This document shows, piece after piece, positions 43,601-51,089 of a DNA stretch of 64,000 nt. How positions within the stretch are numbered: the first letter of the stretch is position 1; each line of letters begins with the position of its first letter. The notes under the pieces were generated by a model, which saw only the letters and a list, made by a program, of their open reading frames with translations, was not told the origin of the DNA and searched no databases. The position numbers were made by a program, and so were the translations under genes. This DNA comes from Candidatus Merdivicinus faecavium (GTDB lineage: Bacteria; Bacillota; Clostridia; Oscillospirales; Ruminococcaceae): the NCBI GenBank assembly GCA_018716285.1, contig DVKD01000046.1:1-64000 (forward strand), given 5' to 3'.

Positions 43601-43630
43601 CCCCGCCGCAGGGATCCCCGCGGCGGGGAT
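43601..43630 (+). terminator. GC-rich hairpin after fba
   Basis: CCCCGCCGC (43601-43609) pairs with GCGGCGGGG (43620-43628). The T run after it is weak (ATATTGTT), so some read-through into the small downstream gene is likely. Confidence 0.55.
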
Positions 43631-43652
43631 ATTGTTATCCGGAGGTGTTTTC

Positions 43653-43814
43653 ATGGGTCCGATCCATTATATTGTCAAGCAGATCATGGGAGATTACGCC
43701 CTCCTTCTGAGCGAGGAAGGGGTTGAGAACCAGGTGGCCCTCGCCCTGCTCCCGCCCGGCGTCGACGAAGGCGACCGGCTTTTGTGGGAAAACCTTTGCT
43801 ATACGCTGGAATAA
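43653..43814 (+). CDS. Small DUF3006-like protein
   Basis: The 53-residue product has a pattern (IVKQIMGDYALLLSEEGVENQ, LALLPPGVDEGDRLLW) that resembles DUF3006: a short beta domain with a central LPxGVxEGD motif. CCGGAGG precedes the ATG at 43653. It lies just after the fba hairpin and before a convergent terminator. Function unknown; size and ribosome site make a real gene likely. Confidence 0.65.
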   Translation: MGPIHYIVKQIMGDYALLLSEEGVENQVALALLPPGVDEGDRLLWENLCYTLE

Positions 43815-43837
43815 GGACGCGTCCGCGCGCAAAATGA

Positions 43838-43875
43838 AAGCCCCCGGCCTTTTATGCAGAAGGCTGGGGGCTCTG
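43838..43875. terminator. Terminator between the small gene and the convergent uroporphyrinogen-decarboxylase-like gene
   Basis: AGCCCCCGGCCTT pairs imperfectly with AAGGCTGGGGGCT; the minus strand has the better T-rich tail (TTTCATTTT). Confidence 0.75.
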
Positions 43876-43888
43876 TTCAGGAGAATGG

Positions 43889-44845
43889 TTAACCGCGGTA
43901 TTTGCGGTATTTGCGGGCCGCTTCCAGGAGGGCCGCGATGTTTGCGAGGGGAACGTCGGGGCCGATTTCAATGTTGAGGCCGAGGCCGCCTTCGGGCAGG
44001 TACATCGCCTCTACCGCTTCCCGGACATGGTCGTCGAGCTGGGAAGGGGTTGCGAAGGGGAAGAGCTGCCGGTCGAGGTCAAGATTGATCGGGATTTTGC
44101 CCTTGCAGACCCGGACGAGGTTGTCCAGCCCGTTGGCGCGGAACTGGGGGTTTATCATGTCCACCCCGCACTCCTGAAGGTCGGGCATGATCTCATAGAT
44201 CATCCCGTCGGTGTGCATGTAGACGTACCGCCCGGTCGCCTTGACCATCGCGTACATCTTGGAAAAGGCCGGCTTTAAGTACTTGCGCCATTTGGCGGGG
44301 CCGATGGCGAGGCCTTTCTGCATCCCGAGGTCGTCGCCGAAATAGGCGATTTCGCCGAGCTTGGGCAGGACCGCCTCAATCTGGATGCAGTTGTACTCGA
44401 CAACCTTGTCGATGAGGATCTGGAGCTCCTCGCACTCCTCGGCGAAGTCGATCATCGCCTCCTCAAAGCCGCGCAGGTCGAGCAGCCGCAGGTACATGAA
44501 CCCGTGCGGCAGGCGGCCGTCCCGATTTTTGGGGATCTCGAGGGCGCGGATATCCTCCCGGTTGGGGAGGGGGTGGCCGGTCACGATGGATTCCATCCCC
44601 TCTTCGACGTTTTCCCAGACGCAGCCCCACTCGTCGGTGAAGGAGCCGACGTGATAGGTGGCCGGGATGGGGATGTTGTTTAAGTCGGGAAGGTTCGGGA
44701 TGAGGTCGGGGTATTCTTTGACGAGGGAGAGCAGCTCCTCGCCGTTTTTGAGCCAGGCGGCCGGGAGAATGCCGAAGGCGACCGGGAGTTCCTCCGGGTG
44801 CTGGTAGGTCATGGCCTGGATCAAAAGCTGCTGCTGACGGTCCAT
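43889..44845 (-). CDS. Uroporphyrinogen decarboxylase-fold protein (URO-D/MtaA-like)
   Basis: The 318-residue protein has the URO-D barrel seen in corrinoid-dependent methyltransferases: an N-terminal MDRQQQLLIQAMTYQHPEELPVAFG, a middle YFGDDLGMQKGLAIGPAKWRKYLKP and the later YVYMHTDGMIYEIMPDLQECGVDMINP. The HTDG histidine and the VGSFTDEWGCVW block fit methyl-coenzyme/methylcobamide transfer better than haem synthesis. No haem or corrinoid genes are adjacent. AGGAGG precedes the ATG at 44845. Substrate unknown. Confidence 0.78.
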   Translation of the reverse strand: MDRQQQLLIQAMTYQHPEELPVAFGILPAAWLKNGEELLSLVKEYPDLIPNLPDLNNIPIPATYHVGSFTDEWGCVWENVEEGMESIVTGHPLPNREDIRALEIPKNRDGRLPHGFMYLRLLDLRGFEEAMIDFAEECEELQILIDKVVEYNCIQIEAVLPKLGEIAYFGDDLGMQKGLAIGPAKWRKYLKPAFSKMYAMVKATGRYVYMHTDGMIYEIMPDLQECGVDMINPQFRANGLDNLVRVCKGKIPINLDLDRQLFPFATPSQLDDHVREAVEAMYLPEGGLGLNIEIGPDVPLANIAALLEAARKYRKYRG

Positions 44846-44890
44846 TTGAATTCCTCCTGTCATGTTGCGGATGGAGTTTTTGTACTTCCT

Positions 44891-44896
44891 ATTATA
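44891..44896 (-). promoter_or_regulatory. Possible -10 of the URO-D-like gene
   Basis: TATAAT on the minus strand about 45 bases before the start codon; the -35 at 17 bases (ATGCGC) is poor, so this is weak. Confidence 0.4.
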
Positions 44897-44942
44897 ACGG
44901 AAACGCGGCCGGCGCGCATTTGATTTTATCCGCAGTACGAAA

Positions 44943-45692
44943 TTACACGCCGCCCGCGGCCAAGGCCTCCATCAGCCCGGCCAGGATGGTGAAGGCGACC
45001 TGGGACTGGTATTCGTCTGAGCAGAGCTTTTCGCACTCCTCTGGGTTGGAGAGGAAGCCGCATTCGACTAAGACGATGGGGTTTTCCGCCTCCCAGAGGA
45101 GGTAGAGATTCTGCTCTCCCTGCTTGATCTGGCGTTCGTTCTCCGGCTGAAGCCGTGAGACAAAAGAATCCTGGATCGCCTGGGCCAGGGCGGCGCTCAT
45201 CTCATGATTTTTGCCGTAAAACATCTGGGCGCCGTGATATTTCTGCTGCTCAAACTTGTTCTGGTGGATGGAGAGGACGATCGCCTCCGGATGGGCGTCC
45301 ATCAGGGCGAGGCGGTTGTGCATATCCGACTTTTTCTGGGCGGTGAGGCTGGACAGGCCGGGGTCGCAGGTCATTTCGTCCGTTTCGCGGGTCATATAGA
45401 CGGTGAAGCCCTGGAGCTCCAGCATATCCCGCAGCTTGAGGGAGATGGCGAGGTTCAGCTCCTTCTCCGCCACATCATTTGCCCCGACCGCGCCGCCGTC
45501 CGCGCCGCCGTGCCCCGGGTCGAGGATGACGGTCTGGGTCTGGGAGAACTCCGCCGCATCTGTCCGGCGGAAAAGACCGCCCTCTTCCTTTGCGCCGCGC
45601 AGCCGCCCTGCCGCGAAGAAAAAGAGCAAGAGCCCCAGCAAGATGGCGGCAACGCCCACGATCCGGTTTTGCCGCCTGCTTTTTCTGCGCAT
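44943..45692 (-). CDS. cwlD: N-acetylmuramoyl-L-alanine amidase of the CwlD type
   Basis: The 249-residue protein has an N-terminal membrane anchor (RIVGVAAILLGLLLFFFAAG) and an Amidase_3 domain. Zinc ligands are in VILDPGHGG, in VAEKELNLAISLKL and in IVLSIHQNKF, and the catalytic Glu is in IVLVECGFLSN. CwlD starts muramic-delta-lactam formation in the spore cortex, which lytic enzymes recognise at germination. The size and the simple anchor-plus-catalytic layout fit CwlD better than vegetative amidases. GGGGAGATGG precedes the ATG. Confidence 0.82.
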   Translation of the reverse strand: MRRKSRRQNRIVGVAAILLGLLLFFFAAGRLRGAKEEGGLFRRTDAAEFSQTQTVILDPGHGGADGGAVGANDVAEKELNLAISLKLRDMLELQGFTVYMTRETDEMTCDPGLSSLTAQKKSDMHNRLALMDAHPEAIVLSIHQNKFEQQKYHGAQMFYGKNHEMSAALAQAIQDSFVSRLQPENERQIKQGEQNLYLLWEAENPIVLVECGFLSNPEECEKLCSDEYQSQVAFTILAGLMEALAAGGV

Positions 45693-45723
45693 AAAACCAT
45701 CTCCCCTCTGTCGCTTCCTTTTA

Positions 45724-45752
45724 TCCCTATGCGCGGGGAATCGGGCGTATGC
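45724..45752 (-). promoter_or_regulatory. Candidate sigma-E type promoter of cwlD
   Basis: On the minus strand GCATA (45748-45752), exactly 16 bases and CATAGGGA (45724-45731), close to the sigma-E pattern ATA-16-CATAnnnT, about 32 bases before the start codon. The last T of the -10 is one base off. Confidence 0.42.
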
Positions 45753-46182
45753 TGGCAGGTTCCGGAAAGAAGGTTACAAATTGGTGTCAAAAAGAAACGG
45801 CTTTGGAAAAAAAAGATCCTTCCCTGACGAAGGCGCGGCATTTTGTATGAATTGAAAGAAGAGCCGCACATTTTGAACGCGAGAAAAATGAAGCCGCATT
45901 TTTACATCGGATTACAGGCCAGATCCCGTAAGGTAACATTTGGAAAAAAATAAATTGTTTCTATAGTTTTATACGATGTTAAAATATTAATTTCGTAAAA
46001 ATTGCACGTTTGAAATCGCGGAAAATTCGCCCATTACGATTTGTGAAATCCTCCAAATCTCGCGGGAGATTGTTCGAACAGAGGCTGGAAAAGAAAGGAA
46101 AATACGGTCGAAAGGGAGCCGCAGGCGCGATTTCCGAACAAAATGACTGTGCATTTGCACAAAAATGGGGCGGTCGCTTCGG
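45753..46182. other. AT-rich intergenic region without a recognised gene
   Basis: About 430 bases between the cwlD promoter and the promoter of the G5/3D protein. I see short A and T runs but no gene with a ribosome site, no riboswitch match and no repeat array. Confidence 0.5.
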
Positions 46183-46211
46183 TTGACAAACCGGCCCTTC
46201 TTGCATACAAT
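46183..46211 (+). promoter_or_regulatory. Sigma-A promoter of the G5/3D-domain protein gene
   Basis: TTGACA (46183-46188), 17 bases and TACAAT (46206-46211). The roughly 95-base leader that follows contains a GGCGGCGC/GCGCTGCC hairpin around 46258-46281. Confidence 0.82.
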
Positions 46212-46310
46212 GGATACAAATCGGTAACAATGATTACAGCTTCGTTATCGGTTCCGAGGCGGCGCAGATGGCAGGCGCTGCCGGGAAATTTTTATGTGAA
46301 GGAGCAGTTT

Positions 46311-47333
46311 ATGTTTTCCAAACGGATGAAACTTGTTACTGTCGCCCTCAGCGCCATTTTGACAGCCCCTGCGATGATGGGTGCGGTAACCTACCGCAAT
46401 TCGGTCCGTATCCTGGACGAAGGCGATCACGCCAAAACGATTCTCACCCAGTCCAGCGATCCTCGCGTCATTCTTGAGGAGGCCGGCATCGAACTCGGGC
46501 AATATGACACCATCGAATTTGTTGAGAGAGCGGAGCGCGTATACCACCTCAAAATCGACCGCGCCTTTGACGTCGCCTTTGACGACGGCGGGACCAGCCG
46601 GACGGTTGAGATGGTGGAGGGCGAGACGGTCGCCGACCTGCTCAAAAAGGCAGGCGTCACCCTCGGTGCGGACGACGTCATCACGCCGGCTCTTACCGAA
46701 ACTGTGACGCCGGAGACCCAGGTTGTCCTCCAGCGGATCACCTATCAGACCCAGACCGTCAGCGAAACCATCCCTTACGAGACGATCGAGCGGCATACCC
46801 CCCTGCTCAAGGATGGGAAAACCCGCCAGCTCGAAGCCGGCTCAAACGGCTCCCAGACCCGGACGAGTGTCTACAAATACGTCAACGGCCAGTATGCCGA
46901 GACCGTTTCCGAGACCGTCGAGGTCACGCTGGAACCGGTTGACGAGGTCGTCCTCTACGGCAACAGCCAGGCGACGGTCACGACTCTGGAAGTTCCGGAG
47001 GATCTGGCCCTGGACGCGAACGGCAATCCCGTTTCCTACGTGCGGAAAATTACCGGCAAGGGCACTGCCTACAGCGCCTGGGACGGCGCCAAGACGGCGA
47101 GCGGCCGTTACGCCATTCCCGGTCATGTCGCGGTCAACCCGAACGTCATCCCTTACGGCTCGAAGCTCTATATCAAGTCCTCTGACGGGAGCTTTGTCTA
47201 CGGCTACGCGGTCGCCGCGGATACCGGCATCGCCCTGATGGACGGCCGGGTGACGGTCGACCTCTACTTCGACACCTACCTCGAAAGCTGCCTTTTCGGC
47301 GCCAAAACAATGGACATCTACGTACTGGAATAA
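46311..47333 (+). CDS. Secreted G5 and 3D domain cell-wall protein (YabE/Rpf-like)
   Basis: The 340-residue protein has a signal anchor at the N-terminus and two ubiquitin-like DUF348 segments (about residues 35-130). A G5 domain follows (ITYQTQTVSETIPYETIERH to VDEVVLYGN), and a C-terminal 3D domain from about 250 has GTAYSAWDGAKTASGRYAIPG, AVNPNVIPYGSKLYI, AADTG and VDLYF. The aspartates of 3D form the active site of YabE/YuiC-type lytic transglycosylase-like enzymes, which remodel peptidoglycan outside the cell. AAGGAG precedes the ATG at 46311; the frame upstream lacks a signal. Confidence 0.88.
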   Translation: MFSKRMKLVTVALSAILTAPAMMGAVTYRNSVRILDEGDHAKTILTQSSDPRVILEEAGIELGQYDTIEFVERAERVYHLKIDRAFDVAFDDGGTSRTVEMVEGETVADLLKKAGVTLGADDVITPALTETVTPETQVVLQRITYQTQTVSETIPYETIERHTPLLKDGKTRQLEAGSNGSQTRTSVYKYVNGQYAETVSETVEVTLEPVDEVVLYGNSQATVTTLEVPEDLALDANGNPVSYVRKITGKGTAYSAWDGAKTASGRYAIPGHVAVNPNVIPYGSKLYIKSSDGSFVYGYAVAADTGIALMDGRVTVDLYFDTYLESCLFGAKTMDIYVLE

Positions 47334-47407
47334 CCGCGCTGGAGCATACCGGCGCGCAGTGCGAAAGCCGCCTTTGAGCGCATTTATTATAAGGGAATAA
47401 CCGTATC

Positions 47408-47452
47408 GCAGAGCAGTATGGCCGGTTGCCACGCTGCTCTGCTCCTTCTTTA
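47408..47452 (+). terminator. Terminator after the G5/3D gene
   Basis: GCAGAGCAG (47408-47416) pairs with CTGCTCTGC (47434-47442), followed by TCCTTCTTT, a moderate U-rich tail. Confidence 0.6.
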
Positions 47453-47537
47453 CAAATAAAAAAATCGCGCCCTCCCTTTTCTCCTGTTCAGCACGCGATT
47501 CTTGCCTTTATTTTGCTTTCCCAACCGGCTAAAGGCA

Positions 47538-47572
47538 CTAAAAAAGAACCGGAGAAAAACTCCGGTTCCTTT
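47538..47572 (-). terminator. Terminator of the zinc-ribbon gene
   Basis: On the minus strand GAACCGGAG pairs with CTCCGGTTC around TTTTT, followed by TTTTTT. Confidence 0.85.
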
Positions 47573-47604
47573 CTGAAGCATATTCAGCCTGAATGCAGGG
47601 GGAC

Positions 47605-47883
47605 TTACGCCTGGTCCTTCATCTTCGCGAAGCACTCGCTGCAGTAAACGGGACGGTCTTCACGGGGCTTGAAGGGGACCTTCGCTTCGGCGCCGCAGGC
47701 AGCGCAGGTCGCGACAAACATCTCCCTCTGAGCTTTGGTGCTGTTCTTACGGGCAGCACGGCACTCCTTGCATCTCTGGGGCTCGTTCTCAAAGCCTCTC
47801 TCCGCATAGAACTCCTGCTCGCCGGCGGTAAAAACAAACTCTTTGCCGCAGTCCTTACATTTCAGGGTCTTGTCTTCGAACAT
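47605..47883 (-). CDS. Double zinc-ribbon domain protein
   Basis: The 92-residue protein carries two zinc-ribbon units: CKDCGKEFVFTAGEQEFYAE ... CKEC (zf-trcl type) and CAACGAEAKVPFKP ... CSEC, each CxxC-CxxC. Such proteins are widespread in clostridia and have no assigned function; nucleic acid or protein binding is likely. GCGAGG sits about ten bases before the ATG. It lies 32 bases downstream of a tRNA-like sequence and after the sigma factor gene, with no terminator in between. Confidence 0.85.
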   Translation of the reverse strand: MFEDKTLKCKDCGKEFVFTAGEQEFYAERGFENEPQRCKECRAARKNSTKAQREMFVATCAACGAEAKVPFKPREDRPVYCSECFAKMKDQA

Positions 47884-47914
47884 TTTCTTATACCTCGCTT
47901 AGGATAATATAGTT

Positions 47915-47980
47915 TGCCCGCCGGCGGAATTGCACCGCCACCTTTGACTAGCAACGCTCTGCGATTAAGCTATCGGGGCA
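47915..47980 (-). ncRNA. tRNA-like RNA with incomplete anticodon arm, without CCA
   Basis: On the minus strand 66 nt fold partly like a tRNA: TGCCC pairs with GGGCA, GCTT-loop-GAGC forms a D arm and GGCGG-TGCAATT-CCGCC a T arm with a nearly canonical T loop. The anticodon arm is only TTG/CAA around CTAGT, no D-loop GG is present, and AACT instead of CCA follows. It starts 10 nt after the sigma factor stop and ends 32 nt before the zinc-ribbon gene. It could be a pseudo-tRNA or a functional regulatory RNA. Confidence 0.6.
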
Positions 47981-47990
47981 GATGAACAGA

Positions 47991-48557
47991 TTAAGGCCGA
48001 TGAATCGATTTGAGTTTTCGTCGGACGCGCTGCAGAGCATTATCAACTGACTTTGGGGAAGTATTCAGGGAGGCTGCAATGGTGCGGTAATCCTGGCCGG
48101 ACAGGCTTGCGAGCAGAATCTGCCGTTCGTAAGGGGACAAAACGGTGTCAACCGCCTCCATCACCGCCGCGAGCGTTTCTCTGTCGATACAGATCTGCTC
48201 CGGGGTCAGGGGATCCGGCCGCACCGGCGCGCTGTCCAGAGGAAGGCTGTCGGTCAGCAGGCGGGCCTTTCCGGTCCTGCTTTTCTCAACCGCCTTGCGC
48301 ATCCGGTTCCTGACGCAAACCACTGCATACGGGCTGAACGAGGTGTGTTTGTCGAGGTGAAAGCTTCTGACGGCATCCAGAAGGCCGATGCAGCCTTCCT
48401 GGACCAGGTCATCGAAATCAAGGACTTCTTGATACTGTAACGCAATTTTATGAACCAGGGGGAGATACCTGCCCATCAGCTCGGCCAGCGCCTCGCTGTC
48501 GCGCTGACGGTAGCGCTCCACAAGAGCCTCGTCAGCGGGTTTTGGGGAATCATTCAT
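47991..48557 (-). CDS. Sigma-70 family RNA polymerase sigma factor (SigH-like)
   Basis: The 188-residue sigma factor has region 2 (LMGRYLPLVHKIALQYQ, DDLVQEGCIGLLDAV, FSPYAVVCVRNRMRKAVE) and region 4 (LSPYERQILLASLSGQDYRTIAASLNTSPKSVDNALQRVRRKLK). Size and pattern recall SigH or small sporulation sigma factors rather than ECF proteins. I prefer the ATG at 48557 because AGGTGAG lies seven bases upstream. It has its own strong promoter; its targets are unknown. It is followed by the tRNA-like sequence. Confidence 0.87.
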   Translation of the reverse strand: MNDSPKPADEALVERYRQRDSEALAELMGRYLPLVHKIALQYQEVLDFDDLVQEGCIGLLDAVRSFHLDKHTSFSPYAVVCVRNRMRKAVEKSRTGKARLLTDSLPLDSAPVRPDPLTPEQICIDRETLAAVMEAVDTVLSPYERQILLASLSGQDYRTIAASLNTSPKSVDNALQRVRRKLKSIHRP

Positions 48558-48591
48558 GGGGTTTCTCACCTGATCTTTCTGCGTTATATTT

Positions 48592-48620
48592 ATCATACAC
48601 TGTTCGCGGTAAAATGTCAA
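48592..48620 (-). promoter_or_regulatory. Sigma-A promoter of the sigma factor gene
   Basis: On the minus strand TTGACA (48615-48620), 17 bases and TATGAT (48592-48597). Confidence 0.85.
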
Positions 48621-48852
48621 GCCTTTTTATATAATTTTTCGAAAATTTCTCTTTCTCGATGAAAAATTATTAGATACTTACAACAACCGCATTTTTTCAT
48701 TCTATTTCAAACAAATAATTGAGTAAATTTTTACCGTTTTTCACAAATTTATGTCTCCATTCCGATTCAGCCGCTTCAACAAAATCGCAGGACCGCCGCC
48801 GGAAAAAACACGCGCCTGAAAAAACGACCTGCCCCCTCCCCCATTTCCATCC

Positions 48853-48881
48853 AGTATAACCGGTTTGCCGGGAATTGTCAA
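48853..48881 (-). promoter_or_regulatory. Second upstream consensus promoter on the minus strand
   Basis: On the minus strand TTGACA (48876-48881), 17 bases and TATACT (48853-48858). The nearest gene downstream is the sigma factor, about 290 bases away with its own promoter in between. The intervening AT-rich bases 48621-48846 hold no convincing gene. Confidence 0.7.
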
Positions 48882-49059
48882 TTCTCGCAAAGCGCCGGAA
48901 CGGAAGGTGATAATTTTTTAGGCATTTATGAAAAATGCTTTAAAAATCGACGAATTTTTCACTTGTATTCTGTGATTAGTGACAAACAGACGGTTTCGAG
49001 GTGCAAAAAAATCGAAAAATTTGTTGAATTCGCATAGATACAAACCGCAATTTCTATGG

Positions 49060-49065
49060 TATAAT
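49060..49065 (+). promoter_or_regulatory. Extended -10 promoter of phoH
   Basis: TGGTATAAT with TATAAT at 49060-49065 about 60 bases before the start codon; the -35 region (GATACA at 49037-49042) is weak, typical of extended -10 promoters. Confidence 0.6.
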
Positions 49066-49125
49066 ACTAGTAATTTCAGAAGTTTCCAACTTGACCAGCA
49101 TTTACCGGAAAGGCAGGTATCCTCA

Positions 49126-50094
49126 TTGGCGGAACAGCTCATCACCATGAACAGCACTCCGGAGGGCATCGCGATCTGCGGCAGCTATGACCGCAATCTC
49201 GAAATCCTCAAAAAGGAATATCAGGTCGAAATCATTCTGCGCGGCTGCGATATGAAAATCCTTGGCGAAGACGCGCAGGTGGCAAACTGCGTCAAAGCCA
49301 TCGAGGCGCTGCTGCCGCTGGCCGCACAGGGCAAAGAGATCGACGAGCTGAACGTCCGCTACGCCATTTCGCTGGTCAGCGAGGGACACGAGCAGGAGCT
49401 TTCTTCCTTAAGCGAGCGCGCCATCTGCATCACCCAGAAGGGCAAGCCGGTCCACCCCAAAACGATCGGCCAGAAGCGCTACATTAAAATGATTCAGCAG
49501 AACACCATTACCCTCGGCGTCGGCCCCGCCGGCACCGGCAAAACCTACCTTGCCGTCGCGATGGCGGTCAACGCCTTCCGCGCGGGGGAGGTCAACCGGA
49601 TCATCCTCACCCGCCCCGCCGTCGAGGCCGGGGAAAAGCTCGGATTCCTGCCCGGCGACCTGCAAAACAAGGTCGACCCTTACCTGCGTCCCCTTTACGA
49701 CGCGCTTTTCGACTTCCTGGGCGCGGAAAACTTCATGAAATATCAGGAGCGCGGCAGCATCGAGGTTGCCCCGCTCGCCTATATGCGCGGCCGGACGCTG
49801 GATGAATCCTTTATCATCCTCGACGAAGCGCAGAACACCACCCGTGAGCAGATGAAGATGTTCCTCACCCGGATGGGCTTTGGCTCCAAAATCATCATCA
49901 CCGGCGACATCACCCAGATCGACCTCCCCGACAACAAGAAATCCGGGCTGGTCGAAGCCATGCGGGTCCTCCGCAATGTGGACGATATTGCCATTGTCAA
50001 ATTCAGCGACAAGGATGTTGTCCGGCATAAGCTCGTACAGGACATCATCAAAGCCTACGACAGATACTATGAGGAGGGAAAATCAAGACAATGA
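49126..50094 (+). CDS. phoH: PhoH-family ATPase
   Basis: The 322-residue protein is a PhoH P-loop ATPase: LGVGPAGTGKTYLAVAMAV (Walker A), FIILDEAQN (Walker B) and KIIITGDITQIDLP. Residues 1-100 form a KH-like start. The family is implicated in RNA metabolism with YbeY. I choose the TTG at 49126, because the following LAEQLITMN matches the usual PhoH opening and AGGCAGG lies upstream; ATG 49147 is the alternative. The stop overlaps ybeY as ATGA. Confidence 0.92.
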   Translation: MAEQLITMNSTPEGIAICGSYDRNLEILKKEYQVEIILRGCDMKILGEDAQVANCVKAIEALLPLAAQGKEIDELNVRYAISLVSEGHEQELSSLSERAICITQKGKPVHPKTIGQKRYIKMIQQNTITLGVGPAGTGKTYLAVAMAVNAFRAGEVNRIILTRPAVEAGEKLGFLPGDLQNKVDPYLRPLYDALFDFLGAENFMKYQERGSIEVAPLAYMRGRTLDESFIILDEAQNTTREQMKMFLTRMGFGSKIIITGDITQIDLPDNKKSGLVEAMRVLRNVDDIAIVKFSDKDVVRHKLVQDIIKAYDRYYEEGKSRQ

Positions 50095-50591
50095 ACAAGG
50101 TAAAAGTAGTGATCTCCAACCGCCAGAATGATGTGAAAATTCCCACCGGCATCCGTCTGCTGGTCCGCCGCTGCTGCAACGCGGCTCTCCGCGAAGAAAA
50201 CTTCACCGAAGACGCGGAAATCTCGGTTTCCTTTGTAAACAACGACGAGATCCGGGCGCTCAACGCCAAACACCGCGGCAAGGACGCCGTGACCGATGTA
50301 TTAAGCTTCCCGCTCGGCCAGGACGGCAAATATGACCGGAACGAGTCGACCGGCGCCGTGCTGCTGGGGGATATCGTCATCTCGATGCCCAAAGCCTTTG
50401 AGCAGGCCGACACCTTCGGCCACTCGCTCCAGCGGGAGGTCGGCTTCCTGACCGTCCATTCCATGTTCCACCTGCTCGGTTACGACCATGAGGAAGGCGG
50501 CCTGGCGGCAGTCCGGATGCGGGAGAAGGAGGAGACGGTTCTCACCATGCTCGGCATCCCCCGCGGCGCCAGCTATGTTATGGGAGAATGA
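50091..50591 (+). CDS. ybeY: Endoribonuclease YbeY (16S rRNA maturation)
   Basis: The 166-residue zinc-dependent enzyme matures 16S rRNA 3' ends and takes part in ribosome quality control. The zinc site is HSMFHLLGYDHE (three histidines in H-x3-H-x5-H), preceded by the conserved KDAVTDVLSFPL and LLGDIVIS. It is coupled at both ends by four-base overlaps, to phoH and to the diacylglycerol-kinase gene. Confidence 0.95.
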   Translation: MNKVKVVISNRQNDVKIPTGIRLLVRRCCNAALREENFTEDAEISVSFVNNDEIRALNAKHRGKDAVTDVLSFPLGQDGKYDRNESTGAVLLGDIVISMPKAFEQADTFGHSLQREVGFLTVHSMFHLLGYDHEEGGLAAVRMREKEETVLTMLGIPRGASYVMGE

Positions 50592-51070
50592 GGAAGGATC
50601 TCGAAAAGCAGACGCGGGCCCTGTGCAGAAGCTTCCTCTACGCCTTCCGGGGCGTGCGCTTCTGCATCAAGAACGAACGGAATATGCGGATCCATCTGGC
50701 GGCGGCGATTCTCGTCACCGCTTTTTCCCTTGTCCACCGTTTGGAACGGATCGAGTACGCCGTCCTCTTTCTGGCAATGGGGGCGGTCATTTGCTGCGAG
50801 GCGCTCAACACCGCCCTCGAGGCGCTGGTGAACCTCGCGAGCCCCGCCTACCACAACCTCGCCCGGATCGCCAAGGACGCCGCGGCCGGGGCGGTCCTTG
50901 TGGCGGCCTTTGCCGCGGCGGCGGTCGGGATCTGCCTCTTCTGGGGGCCGCGCTTCCCGGAAACGCTGCTGCAGATCGCCGCGACCCCTCCCCTTGCCGC
51001 CCTGTTTGCCGTCCTTTTGCTGGGCGGGGCCTGGTTTGCCTTCTGCGGCAACAGGCTGTTTAAAGATTAG
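50588..51070 (+). CDS. dgkA: Diacylglycerol/undecaprenol kinase
   Basis: The 160-residue membrane protein has the DgkA-type core: an amphipathic N-terminal helix (FLYAFRGVRFCIKNERNMRIH) and membrane helices with LNTALEALVNL (catalytic Glu) and LARIAKDAAAGAV (Lys, Asp). In Gram-positive bacteria this enzyme phosphorylates undecaprenol for wall synthesis. It is a little longer than usual, with a fourth membrane helix at the C-terminus. It overlaps ybeY by four bases, in the conserved phoH-ybeY-dgkA-era order. Confidence 0.92.
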   Translation: MRKDLEKQTRALCRSFLYAFRGVRFCIKNERNMRIHLAAAILVTAFSLVHRLERIEYAVLFLAMGAVICCEALNTALEALVNLASPAYHNLARIAKDAAAGAVLVAAFAAAAVGICLFWGPRFPETLLQIAATPPLAALFAVLLLGGAWFAFCGNRLFKD

Positions 51071-51089
51071 CCGCAAAGGAGGAATTTGC

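Noticed and set aside
46212-46310. c-di-AMP (ydaO-type) riboswitch before the G5/3D gene
   Set aside because: The leader is only about 95 bases, shorter than that riboswitch, and its conserved motifs are missing.
47915-47980. Calling this a normal decoding tRNA
   Set aside because: The anticodon stem has only three base pairs, the acceptor stem only five, and no CCA is encoded, so it cannot be assigned an amino acid.
48617-48700. A 27-codon minus-strand frame (MKKCGCCKYL start)
   Set aside because: It has no ribosome site, overlaps the -35 of the sigma factor promoter and matches no family I know; kept only as a remark.
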